From contig MZZL01000406.1 in NCBI GenBank assembly GCA_002749535.1, positions 801,075-865,074 on the forward strand: DNA of 64,000 nucleotides, in the 5' to 3' direction. Origin of the DNA: Apophysomyces variabilis (lineage: Eukaryota > Mucoromycota > Mucoromycetes > Mucorales > Mucoraceae). A program made the translations under genes and the position numbers. The notes under the pieces were generated by a model. That model saw only the letters and a list, made by a program, of their open reading frames with translations. It was not told the DNA's origin and made no database searches. Below, piece by piece: positions 13,530-24,803 of this stretch (its first letter is position 1; each line of letters opens with the position of its first letter).

Positions 13530-14802
13530 TTAGCGTGGCTCCAAAATCATTTCGGACAACATGTCTCTCATGGTGACTAAGTCAGTTGCCATGACTTCTC
13601 GGGCCTTTTCCAGATCAGCGGCAGGTACCTAGACAGAAGTATGAATACATATGATAGACGTCGCTAACCACAACTTTACCAGTATATTGGCGCTCTTGAA
13701 AGTGCTCAGATACAGTAGGTTGATATGAGCTTCCGTGACCAAAGGATGAGAAATTGATCGAACAATACCGCATCTGTCAAGATTAGAACCAGCTAAATTC
13801 ACTTGTATCACGCGTAGAGATGCCGAATCTTCTTCCTGGAAGATCACATCTTGTTCAAATTCCGCAAGAAAGCGGTGATCCGTTATCAGAGAAATGCCTT
13901 CGCTGCTAGCTGTATAAGAAAAGAATCTCGTATTTTCGGATCTTGCGAGCAGGCAATGAAGTTAACGTGAATTATTCCGTTGTTATTTGTAAACTTACGA
14001 GTAATTGTCAATAACCAGTTCCGGATACGCTAAGACCTTAAGTAACGTCATAGCCCATGCTGACCTATAATGTGGGTTCAGACCCACACAACGCATTTCA
14101 CTTTGTAGCACGTTAAATAACTCATCCGGATCCGAGTCATTATTGCTTTGCTCCGGTATTGGCTGCTTCAATGTGTCTTCAATTCCACTTGCTAAAGAAT
14201 CTTCATCAAATTTAAACCCGTGCTCTTGCAATAACTGCACAGCTCGACGCAGACGACGTTCTTTGATCTATTACGTATCATTAAAAACAGTTCCGATGGA
14301 AATGGATATAAACTTACAAGGACAAAGTCGGTTTGGTAGGTGGACATGTAAAAAATTGAAAATCTTCCTTGAGCCAATGGGCCCGATAGATCGCTTATCC
14401 GCTTCCCGCTGGAGTCTGTGCCAATGTCAGGTTGCATTTGCTTTCACGTGCTTATCTAACTTTGCTTTACCTTGGCCCCCTTCATCGTCGACTTGTAAGA
14501 TCCTATACAAATCGGACGAAACCGCCAAACCAGGGCATTGGCAAGCCAATAATATTGGCATGAAATCGTTATCGATAGCTTCTTGATTAGCCACAATGGA
14601 TATTTCATAAGCATTTTCGGTCAACGAAAAGAAGTAACGTTCGCTGTCAAGTTCGTGTAAATGTACCGAGTATTGAAATCGGTTAAACTTACTCCTTCGT
14701 GTCATGGAAGAAACATGCTTTTATAATAGCATGGGTAACGTGAGGCAAGTGAGATCGTGGAAAATGAAGAAGTTTTACTTTCGCATGCAAAAGAGTGATC
14801 AT
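13530..14802 (-). CDS. CASTOR/GATS-like ACT-domain protein
   Basis: Homologue of the metazoan CASTOR (GATS) proteins, which are cytosolic arginine sensors that regulate GATOR2 and TORC1 through tandem ACT domains. Start ATG at 14802 gives MITLLHAKVKLLHFPRSHLP. The next residues, HVTHAIIKACFFHDTKE, end at a GTAAGT donor (14692). Exon 2 begins at 14643 with RYFFSLTENAYEISIVA, aligning with the CASTOR KFFSLTET block. Two copies of the diagnostic strand are visible, FSIFYMSTYQTDFVL and INLLYLSTFKSANIL, one per ACT pair. A second ACT repeat contains VIQVNLAGSNLDRCGIVRSI. The protein ends with VTMRDMLSEMILEPR and a TAA at 13530. Five or six short introns keep frame throughout, and length (about 310 aa) is close to CASTOR. 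Whether it senses arginine is unknown; the ligand residues were not compared. Confidence 0.85.
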
Positions 14803-15325
14803 AACCGAAAGCCGTTTCCAGATTACAGAAACTTGGTAACTTGCAGGTGTGTCACGTCCGGCAGATCACGGACAATGAAATCGCAATCCGGGAAACTAGA
14901 AAAGGAGCCCGCGTTATTTGCACCACACCGAATGAGAAATGCTACAGTAAACTTTCATGGACTTTTATGGCATCAAACGCTTGCGATGTACACCTGCTAG
15001 AAGTGTCAAACCAAAACGCCTAGTAAAGTTCATATAAGGTGCTTATGCAGCATCTTTTCTTTTTTCTTTTTTTTTTCTGGGGGTTGGGGGTAGGGGGGGT
15101 TAACAGAGAAGGACCGAGTTCAGATGTGCCACGCTTATAAACTAGACATCCAAGGACACAAAACACGCAATAAAGTTTAAAACTTCTTTTTAAGCGTAAT
15201 GATAGAGGAGAAATACGTTACTAATGGGTTATTTAATCTGAATTGCTGTGCATGGAACGTGCGATCTTTTTTTTTTCTTTACAAGTGCGAAAAATCCGAC
15301 CTTCCATTTTGCCGCCTTCTTAAAA
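14803..15325. other. divergent intergenic region
   Basis: 523 bp between the starts of the CASTOR-like gene (-) and the FCP1-like gene (+). Contains a pyrimidine-rich/G-rich patch (about 15055-15103) that is T-rich then G-rich. No other feature recognised. Confidence 0.5.
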
Positions 15326-17001
15326 ATGGAGCGTCACAGTTCGAACGCTACAAGTAACCTGTCTGAAATCATGACTATCATGCAAAGCAATCCCGCTAGA
15401 GACAAAGGCGTAGGCAACAGTCCGATGTATTGTTTTCTGGTGTTGACGAAAACCACGTATTAGACCACTTTAAAGCTCTCAGCTGCATTACAGATCGCTG
15501 TCGCAAAGGACTCAAAACGGAAAACCGCACAAATCAAAGGTACATGTCACCCACAGCGCTTGTCTCTCCTCACAATGCATTCCATCAGCGACCACACCCA
15601 CATCGTCATGTCCACGTTTGGGTCCAGATCTGGTGTCCGATCCTAGTAGTTGGAGACCAAAATTATCATTAAAGCTAGTTATCAAAGATCAACCTCTGCC
15701 GGTCAAAAGGAACAGATCGGAACAAAGCGTTTTGCCTCCCGAAGATGTGCCTCTCAATACTCACGAGATAATGTACCGCGGTGAAGAACCAAAATTGATG
15801 TTGGAGGATAAATACGAGATTCAGGGTGCTTACCCACGAGGATTCTTCGTGGTAATGGCAAAACGGTGTATTCAGCATAACTTTGTTTTTCAATACCCTG
15901 ATCATCCATGGTTTGAGGACCTGTACGGAATGAGAAAGGTAATGAGCGCTTAGATAATGCCAATGTTAAAAATCTGATCATAGAGTGCATACATCGTCTT
16001 ACGCACTGGTGAAGAAGGGGAATTATGGGAGTTGCATTTGAAGCCTTCACGAGATAAAATGTAAGCGTAAGCCATTTTATTCAGTCTCGTGCGTTCATAC
16101 TTATTTAAAAACAAAAGGTGGCTATTTGGATACCTTTGTAAGCATGATGACATGATTCGCATTGTTAAAGAATCGATGGAAGAGCTTTTATGGCAACGTA
16201 AACTTCCCCTTGTGCTTGATCTTGACGATACCTTGGTCCGTATGATTGGTGAAGGCAATGATCGATTTGTACCTGAGGGTGATGTTCGCAAATGTAAGTG
16301 ATAGGTAGATTCGGCCTGCATCCTTGACGCTGATTTTGTTAGATGAGAATCGGGTGGCTGTCCTAAAAGATGGCAAAAGAGTAGTGTTAACAAATCGGGT
16401 ACATGATTTCCTGGAATGGGCACAAAACTATTATGATATTTCCGTTTGTTCTCTTGGGTATGCTGCTGTCCCATGAGACTATAGAGACTAACTTAAATAC
16501 AGTGATCAGAATTATGTAGATAACGTGGTCAGTGTTTTGGACCCACAACGAAATTGTATTCGTGGCATTTTATATTCCGCAAGAAGTGAACATGATTACA
16601 TTAAACGCTCTCCAGACCCCAGTCGCCCTCCGAAAGACCTGCTAGCATTATACTCATTCTGCGCAATCAAAGATGGATCATTAGGCTCAGCATTCACGCT
16701 TCCGCTGATTCTCGACGATGAAACTCGAATGTGGCCATCCGAACAGCGAGACAATATTATTGTAGTCAAAAGTCAACAAAATGCAGATGTGTGGAACGTG
16801 CCACTCTTCCCTGTGATACAAGAGACATTGGCGTATGTGCACCAGGAATTCTTCCGACAGCTGGATTTGTGGCATAACAAGCAGATGGAAGCCGAGCAGA
16901 ATGGCGTGGTGTGTACCAGGGAAGTACCCAGTGCAATAGGCATTTATAAAACATATCTTCGACATATACTACGGGATATGATTGCTGCACGGCAAGCATG
17001 A
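15326..17001 (+). CDS. FCP1-like HAD phosphatase with unassigned N-terminal half
   Basis: Predicted aspartate-based protein phosphatase related to FCP1/SCP enzymes that act on the RNA polymerase II CTD. The catalytic signature is LPLVLDLDDTLVR (about 16206-16245), a DxDxT motif. It is followed by VHDFLEWAQNYYDISVCSLG, the FCP1-type helix-strand after motif I, and by an acidic LDDETRMWP that fits motif III. The start was chosen at ATG 15326 because an intron from 15411 (GTAGGC) to a TTAG acceptor and another with donor GTACAT keep one frame through to DPSSWRPKL. The donor before SAYIVLRTGEEGELWEL is GTAATG. The roughly 240 N-terminal residues match no domain I know, and no BRCT domain follows the catalytic part, so this is not a canonical FCP1. 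The 3' end (TGA at 17001) converges on the lipase gene. Exons 1-2 are less certain than the rest. Confidence 0.75.
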
Positions 17002-17598
17002 TTTTGTTCGGTAGACCATCATTAAAAGAAAAACGCTAAACCATCCACATTTTCTCGATAATTGCTAAGATTTCGTTAGCTGTTTCCAAGAAAGAACCTT
17101 AGCCGCTTATTCCTCTTCGGACAGAAATACTTGAATGTAACCCATGGTTATGGCGCTTCTTCAACCGCGTAATAAGCATCGAGAAGAAGAGTATCGTATA
17201 TAAGTCTATCACAATACTCCACTGAGTGAACCAACTCATTGATTAATAACCTCTGAATTAAAGCCATACGAACTATGCAACCATGGCAAAGTCTTGCTGG
17301 TGTATACATCAAGCACCTGCTACGAAAAAAAACACTATATGTGGTAATGCATTAGTCTGTTTACACTTGTAAAATATATGTTAGTTTCAATCCAGCATGA
17401 AACAGTCGACAATATACAGACTGTCCATTTGCCGATAATAAGCTATGTACTCATCAAAAAGTGCATGCTCATCCAAACTACTATGACTGATACGAAGGCA
17501 GAATGGAAGAAAACAAGCTCCGTTGAATAATCCTCCAAGGATCTTGCTAGCGTCATTTACAGTGTCTGCTCATGGAGAGTATGGAAACAACCAGTCCG
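17002..17598. other. convergent intergenic region
   Basis: 597 bp between the 3' ends of the phosphatase (+) and lipase (-) genes. AT-rich, no coding signal recognised. Confidence 0.6.
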
Positions 17599-20278
17599 CT
17601 AACTTTTATTGTTATTCGTTTCACCAAAGTAGCCTTGCCGCAGTCTTCCAATAACATCTTCGTACATATTCGGAGAGTGATCCATAAACATGGTTCTAGA
17701 GAACACGATCTCCGAGAATCTCGCCTGAACGTCGTCACATCGGCTGAATGTAACCTTATGTATCTTTGACGTTTGTGTACTGTTACTAGGTTGTAACACG
17801 GACTCGATGTGGTAAATAGTGCTAGGAGGGTATAGTTTATCTGCACACATGTCCGCACGCATTGTCTTAATCAATGCCCAAAACCATTGCTCATCTTCGC
17901 TTGGCGTGCCAGAATCATCTTCGCCTTTCTCCGTTGTTATGGTCGTATGTCGATGATATCGACCAATGATCTTTCCTACGATCTCATCGGTGATATTGCT
18001 TTCTCTGTGTAAGCTCATAGCCACATTCTTGAAATCCTTGAGGAGACCGATACTCAGGCTGCTAACAACATCGTAACCGTGGACTATGCTGGTAGTCAAT
18101 CCTCGTCCACAATACTCGCTTAGCTCCAAGGACATACAGCAGGGAGGAGCATAAGCATAGCAGTGAATTGGTCGACCAGTGGGTAACCCTGAGCAAACGG
18201 AAGTTACGAATCGGCTACTTCCTGTTAATTGAAGGGTCTCTTCGCTCCATAGGACGCCCAAGAGACTTGCTACACCCGCTCCAAGTGAGTGACCGCAGAG
18301 TACAAGACCGTAGCCAGGAAAGCGTCTCAATCCTTCAGAAATGGCTTGATAAACTTTCCCGGATTTCTCCGCAAGTAGCTTTGCAGCATTGAGCATGCCA
18401 CTGTGAGCTTTGTAAACCCTGGTATTGTCGGTCGGCAGTGGGAATTCTGTATAGCCGCACGTTAGATCAGTGAGAACATCACTGAGACCAAGCGTTCCGC
18501 GGCATGTTAGCACAACGGACTTGCTTGTATGGTCCACAGCGATGTAATGAACCAGTGCATGGATGGATGGGTGATTCATATCAAAAACAGAATAATCAGT
18601 ATAACTTGAAAGCAGAATGTCATTCACAGATATGCTGGTATGATGCGCAAATGCACGATGATTAGGATGATGAGGATGAGAGGTAGAGGATAGGTTGTCG
18701 GGTATATTTCCAATGCCGAGTATACGCATGAAGGACTCTCCATAGGCTGCACTGGAATAACGCATGAAGCGAGAAATGTTGCTGACAATATGATCCCTTG
18801 GAAACTGACATTGATTGTTGTCCAACCGAAGACTATTCCGTGTATACATCATCGTCAAGGGTGTTTTTGTATATCCAGAAAAGGTATGCGTCAGATCCGT
18901 AACTGGTCCACGGTAAACAACAACGCTTGAAGGGGTATCTTTTTCATTTGCATCGATACAGTCGATTTGCCAATGGGTGAGCTCTATTTAGACGGTTTGT
19001 TCGGAATCCTGGCAAATATTAGTGTTCATCTTACTCGTTGGACCGATCGTTTCCGGTTGCATGGTGTTATTGTCGTTACTGTTACTGATGGCGTTTTCAT
19101 CGTTCTGTTGATTTTCCTTTTCAAGTTCGAAGGACAGATCGTCGGCGCTACTTGATGCCCCCCTGTTGTCGTCCGTTAATGCAACTGTCAAAGATTTGGA
19201 TGACATGTATGTCATAGCTCTACTTCTCTCCAGTATTTCAGGGGGAAGTCTGAAGGGAGCGGTGTGTTTGATAGTGCTTTCACCACTGTTTCTGCGTTTT
19301 TGGCTTGCTATGATCTCTTCCATTTCACGTATGATCTTGTCATGGTTAACATCGAGTTGCGGCGCACTGGCTCGCTTTACTGCTTCTTTTGCTTGACAAG
19401 ACGGTTGTGCTTCTTCAGTGACGAAGCCTTGCCATAGAACAGTTATTTTTACTTGTTTCATCATTCGCTTGTATGTCACATTCTGCAACATAGCGAACGC
19501 CGTTAAGGCCTTTGTCAAGCCAGCCAGGATAGCGAGTTTGCCAATCTTGGCCAGTTCAAACTCTGGATCGTGCATTATCTCACGGTGAACAAGTGTCACT
19601 ATAGCAGCAATTGCACGGGATGTTTGGTTAGAACCGAAGATGCCGTCAATGAGGCGTACAGATTCCTCAGCGCCCTTAATCACATGCGTTAAATTTAAGA
19701 ACCATAAACAGGGTGCCAGTCTTTTTGGAAAGAAAAACAATCCATTCTTTCCAAGAGACATAGTCCCTTGTATTCGTGGGTATGTATCGGTACCTGTAGA
19801 CCATTTTTAATTGCTTTAGCTGTCAGCTGCAAACCTGCAATGGCGAAAAGCTCAGCCAGAGAAAATGTACTATGCACAACGTAAATGCCCAACGTGGTAT
19901 ATTTTTCTAACACTTGCAATAATCCTCTAGATAATGGAAGTAAAGGGAAACCACAGTGTTAAATGCGATATTATTTAACATAGGCTAATTTATTTACTTG
20001 ATCTGAACGTCTTTGAAACTGGGACTTTCCGATCTTCCCCCGACGCTTAGTGCGTTGGTCAAGACTTGTTTTGGCATTCCAAGCGAAACGCTAGTTCCAT
20101 ACTTGGCTGCTTCAAATATAGCCTCAATCAACAACGACGAGCATCGCAGTGAAAGACGAGCGGCTAGCGACGTGAATGTAATACAGCTGGCAATATGTTC
20201 AGGTAATACAGTTTCGGACGATTCATCGATTGATTGTCTTGATACCGTGAGCTGAGAAGAATCAATCTTTACAACCAT
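17599..20278 (-). CDS. class 3 lipase, sn1-diacylglycerol lipase type
   Basis: Alpha/beta-hydrolase of lipase class 3, closest in layout to sn-1-specific diacylglycerol lipases, which release 2-monoacylglycerol at membranes. The catalytic nucleophile lies in LVLCGHSLGAGVASLLG. Upstream SVVLTCRGTLGLSDVLTDL supplies the oxyanion region, downstream VHGYDVVSSLS the likely Asp, and IYHIESV a candidate His. The N-terminal exons (ATG 20278, MVVKIDSSQ) encode about 350 residues of mainly helical sequence with the fungal block LSLRCSSLLIEAIFEAAKYG. A Ser/Asn-rich acidic linker near 19150-19000 follows, a common insertion before the catalytic domain. Introns lie near 19990, 19790 and 18990. The junction at 18.99 kb was not fully resolved. 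Total about 830 residues. No signal peptide was seen; membrane association is inferred from the family. Confidence 0.85.
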
Positions 20279-20583
20279 CAAATTAAAGAGAAGGAGTTTA
20301 AGATACGGTGTATTGACGGTCGAAGAAGACAGAAGCAAAAGGTTGTTTGGGGATATTGATGCATTTTAGTTTGTTTAAAGTGTCGCACGGGTGGGGTCAC
20401 ATGCATTCAAGGACCATGTGATGGCAATATGCCTCCAATGTCTTATATAACAATACAATGACGTGTCCAGGGGAAAGAAAGGTAAATTCTATCTAATGAT
20501 TGGATACCGCATGCTGTACTGGTACATGCAAGCAAAGGCTTGGTGCTCTCTAGGCTTGCAGTTTAAACTGGCTAATTAAGCTC
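20279..20583. other. upstream region of the lipase gene
   Basis: 305 bp. Holds the presumed promoter and leader of the lipase gene. Nothing else recognised. Confidence 0.4.
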
Positions 20584-20787
20584 TTAGTTTATTCCTGGAT
20601 GTGGGGATTGAAACATCACCATTTTTGGGGAAGAGGAGAGGAAATCACGTCGATTTCCCGCCTTACTCAGGCTCACCCAGTTTTTGGTCTCCTCACCAAA
20701 GTTAGGAAGGCTTTCGGGATCATGTGCGACAACCTTCTTGAACTTATCCACTGTATGAATTTCAGATGCTGAATGGGTGCTACCCAT
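20584..20787 (-). CDS. possible small protein, 67 aa, N-myristoylation-like start
   Basis: Single open frame with an ATG at 20787. The first residues, MGSTHS, fit the N-myristoylation consensus (Gly2, Ser6). The rest (for example HTVDKFKKVVAHDPESLPNFG) is hydrophilic with no domain I recognise, and an ATTAAG context follows the stop. The size is within chance expectation for this base composition, so this is only a candidate. Neighbours give no functional hint. Confidence 0.25.
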   Translation of the reverse strand: MGSTHSASEIHTVDKFKKVVAHDPESLPNFGEETKNWVSLSKAGNRRDFLSSSPKMVMFQSPHPGIN

Positions 20788-21309
20788 CGTCCTACCCTAA
20801 CTTAAAAACTATTGGGGCAGCACGGGCCTGGCTGTTTTAGAGGTTTGATCGTGATTTCTTTCTCTGCAAGAAAATGCTCTGGCGAAACGGAATATTTCTA
20901 ACGCACATTTTAATTGTAGGGAAAACGATCTACTCCTTAACATATTTGGAAATGCTATAGTGCTGTCATGGATACATTTTTTGGGTTTGTAGGCCAATGT
21001 TGTAGCCATCGATGCTATGGACCGGTACAGTGTTCATGGCACCATGTAGTCAAAAGTTAAACCGAGTACGCAAGCTTATGCCATCCGCTGTACCATACAT
21101 AACAAATAGCAATGACAACGTTATTGTATAACAGATTTAGGTGAGTATGCTGTTCTAGTCAATAGGTGGTATTGATGTTTTACTTGTGTCACTGATGGTT
21201 ACTGACAATGTGCAAAGTCTAGATTAACTTAATTATAATGACGTAAAAAATCCAGCGGATACTGATTTTCAATATGTACAGATGAAGTTGATGTATAAGC
21301 AGGTGAGTT
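20788..21309. other. intergenic region
   Basis: 522 bp between the permease 3' end and the small ORF. No gene recognised; presumably permease 3' UTR. Confidence 0.5.
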
Positions 21310-23417
21310 CTAATTATGGAATGCATCTCTCCAGGAACGTAAATTAGATGGTATCCGTTTCCATGTAGCAGGCTTGAACATGCTGACGCCTTCCAAAGGA
21401 TCACGATGTTTACGGTCCTCCATTTCAATTGTATGTCTGTGATAAGATCAGTCAGATAACCTTATTGTCATGTTTGTCATCCTAGGCATACCTCACAATC
21501 TCTTCACGACCAGTATCCAAGTCCACTTCCATAAGAGGGATAACCTTGCTTCCCTTGATAAACTTGTATCCAAGATAAAATGCCAGGACGATCGGGATAC
21601 CAATGTATGCTGCAATAATGTCTGCAGCATTGACGGGAGTGGCAAACCAAGCTTCATAACCTTGACCTACAAGAACAAAGGAGCATACACCAAAAGCGAA
21701 TATTGGGCCAATAGGGAAGAGACGCGCCTTGAAGGGCAAGTCTTCTACTTTCCTTCCTTGTGCAACATATGCTTTACGGAAACGGTAGTGGGATGCGGCA
21801 ATACCCAACCAAGCGATGAAACCGGCCACACCGGATATATTGAGCAACCATGCATACACAATGTCCTTGCTGAACAGCGATGTCAGAAATGCGAGCATAC
21901 CAATGACAGCTGTCAGCAATACACAATAAATCGGGATACCATTGTTAGTGACTTTGCGGAAGAAGCGTGGCGCCTTGTTTTCTTGTGCAAGATCATATAA
22001 AGTTCGACTGGATGCGTATAAACCAGAATTTCCAGCAGATAGCACAGTAGTAAGGATGACAGCGTTCATAACGTCTAAAAACCATCAACAGGTAAATCAC
22101 AAATGACTCACGTGGCTAGTCAAACTTACGAGCGGCTGGGTAAATGCCTGCTTTCTGAAAGACAAGGGTAAATGGAGATACCGAAATATCGCTGACATCG
22201 CTTTTCAGCAGTTGAGGATCATCGTAAGGAATGATTAAGCCAATGATGAGGATGGAAAAGATATAGAATAGCAAGATACGCCAGAAAACCTGTTATACAA
22301 ATTGTTATTATTATAAGTCAGTTAAAGTAGGTTGCGGTCCGTTACCTGTTTGATCGCTCTTGGTACGTTCTTGCGAGGATTTTCGCTTTCTCCAGCAGCG
22401 ACACCAATAAGTTCTGTTCCTTGGAAGGAAAAACCAGCAGTCAAAAATGTACTTAAGACACCGAGACCACGGACACCACCATAATTAAAGACGTCTACGC
22501 CATAATAGTGACCACCAAGTACTGCAGTGTCTACTAGAATGCCAAGGATGATAAACACAATGACAGCAAGAACCTTCACCAAGGCAAACCAGTATTCAGC
22601 CTCTCCTACAATAGCATATGCGTCAGATGTGCTACCGGTGTCAACAGTAACCTCTTACCATAACCTTTAACGGAGAATAAATTTAAGCTAAGAATGACAA
22701 CGAGGAAGACAATGGACCAGACGTAGCTGGGAACATTAGGTAACCAAAAGCCCATCACCATAGAACCGGCGGTCTACAAGGCAGAATCGCTGTTAGTGAC
22801 AACTAGAAAAGACAAGGTGTCCTATACCAATTCGACGGCAACGGTCACAGCCCAGTTGTACCAATAGTTCCAACCTAAAGCAAATCCTACTGCGGGATCA
22901 ATAAATCTACCCGCGTAGTTATTGAAACTGCCGGAAATAGGAAGATAGGTTGCCTAAACAATCAGTGTCAGCTTTGGAAACCGGCGCGAAATTTGAATGT
23001 TACCATTTCACCAAGACATTCCATCATAAAGAAGACCATCAGACCAATCAAAGCATAAGCGATCAGAGCACCACCTGGGCCTGCTGCCGAAACAGATGCA
23101 CCAGAAGCTAAGAAGAGACCTGTTCCGATGGTTCCACCCAAAGAAATCATGGTCAACTAAAAACAATCATCAGCATATCATTGTTTGACTGGATTAGCAG
23201 TTACATGACGCGCTTTCAAAGCTCGCTTTAATGTCGTCTTCTCCTCTCCAGCAAGGATCGAAGCGCTGGATTCACTGTAGACATCAATATCTTGTTTGAT
23301 CTCTGTCTTGGAAGACTTTTGATCGAAATGGGATATACTACGTCGAGGTCGCATATGTTCCATATTGATGGTTTCTGTTGTGTCGTCCGTATGTGGCGTT
23401 CGAGATGAGCCAACCAT
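21310..23417 (-). CDS. amino-acid permease, AAT/YAT family
   Basis: Plasma-membrane proton-coupled amino-acid transporter of the APC superfamily, fungal YAT group (GAP1/CAN1/LYP1 relatives). ATG at 23417 opens a hydrophilic cytosolic N-terminus. TM1 carries the invariant LTMISLGGTIGTGLF. TM2 and the following loop hold LIGLMVFFMMECLGEM. TM3 holds GWNYWYNWAVTVAVEL. The central GFSFQGTELIGVAAGES motif is complete, as is NSGLYASSRTLYDLA. The C-terminal exon was extended past a GTATGC donor to RHTIEMEDRKHRDPLEG and SNLRSWRDAFHN, stop TAG at 21310. Seven or so short introns. The hydrophilic tails contain Lys residues that could serve ubiquitin-dependent endocytosis, as in yeast permeases (inference). 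Substrate cannot be assigned; a broad-range or basic amino-acid carrier is plausible. Confidence 0.92.
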
Positions 23418-24803
23418 TATACGGAATAAACAATAGGAGAGAGATTTGAGTTTGACAATCGTGCGAAAAACAAGAAGAAAAATTCAATGCTATTCGGTGT
23501 TCTGTTTTTGGCAAACAGATGAAGATTATCTTAAACACCGCCGAGTCGGTCCGGAAATCGAATCGAAAATGGGATTTGTATGAGACATCGGAAGCGCGGG
23601 GAACTACTGCCCACAAAATAACGAATCATATAAAAGTGCGTCTACATTCGGATGTTCTCGGTTTACCATGATGACACAGAAAAATTTGCCATAAAAAGCA
23701 TTCAATGTTTGTCTGAAGATGGAAAAGGAGTGCTGTTGTCATTGAGCATAGAAAGAAAAACGGCGTATGATTATGCAATCAGCCTGTGAAAAGCTCGGTT
23801 GAAACCTGTAGATCGGGAATAACGAAGAAAAGCATCTCAGAGCGTGCAGATGGAATTCGAAAGTGAGAGAAAACCGAGTATGTTTAATAAGACACGGTAA
23901 TTTTATTATTGATTACCTGGTTAGAAGAAACAAATAGCTCATCCACAGTGGTCACAGTGCCCGAAACACGAGCACACATAATTGGCTTGTTCTTCATAAG
24001 CCAGAAGTGCTCATTCTTGGGTATGGAACGACGGGACGAGAAGACTTTTTCGAGCACTCTTATGGACCATAACAGTGACAGCCCACTATTTCTCTAGCTT
24101 TGGTTTAAGTCTAGTACTCTGGTTCTACTGCTGTATTGATACAGCACACTTCGTGCATCGAGCATTTGGCTTGTTTGCATTGCCTGTGCCCAGCATTCGC
24201 TGGGTACTCATGTTTAACTCTGTAAATCAGCTAATTTGACTGGCCACACTCTATAAAATGTGTTATAAAGGTCGTACATCCCGACAGCGACCTTTTCCCC
24301 ATATCTTTTTAAATTAAAAAGTGAAAAAGAGAAGTAGATCAGGCAGTAGTAAAATAAACTGTTTTTCATTATGCATGCATCTACAAATAAAGAGATACGC
24401 GTTATGCATGAAGTGTTTCTTTAGTTTAAAGTGAACTTTTTATAACGAGCTAGCAAAAGAGGAAAACCTTCAATGGATAAACAAAGAGGTGATTTGAATG
24501 CCAATGAAAACAGAGGGATATGTTGTCCCATTGAGACTAACAACAAACCGACTTCGTGAACTTTATATAAGAAAACCTTGTAGTTTGAGTAAGCCGCGGT
24601 CAGTTGCTCACGTTGAATGAATAAGTAAATACAAGTTTTCGCCGGCAGATACAAATGGCAATCGAAGATATTTTGCAGTCTACTAATTTGCACTGCTTCT
24701 ATACCATCAAGCTACGGTCCTTTTATGGAGAAAGGCTTGCCAGTCACAGCACACATTTTTGCCCAAAAAAAAGTCTTCGATCCAAGCAGTTCCTTGCACT
24801 ACT
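23418..24803. other. divergent intergenic region
   Basis: 1.39 kb between the permease (-) and notchless (+) starts. A TATAAAAG-like string is on the + strand near 23627, but no + gene begins within 1 kb of it. No gene recognised. Confidence 0.5.
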
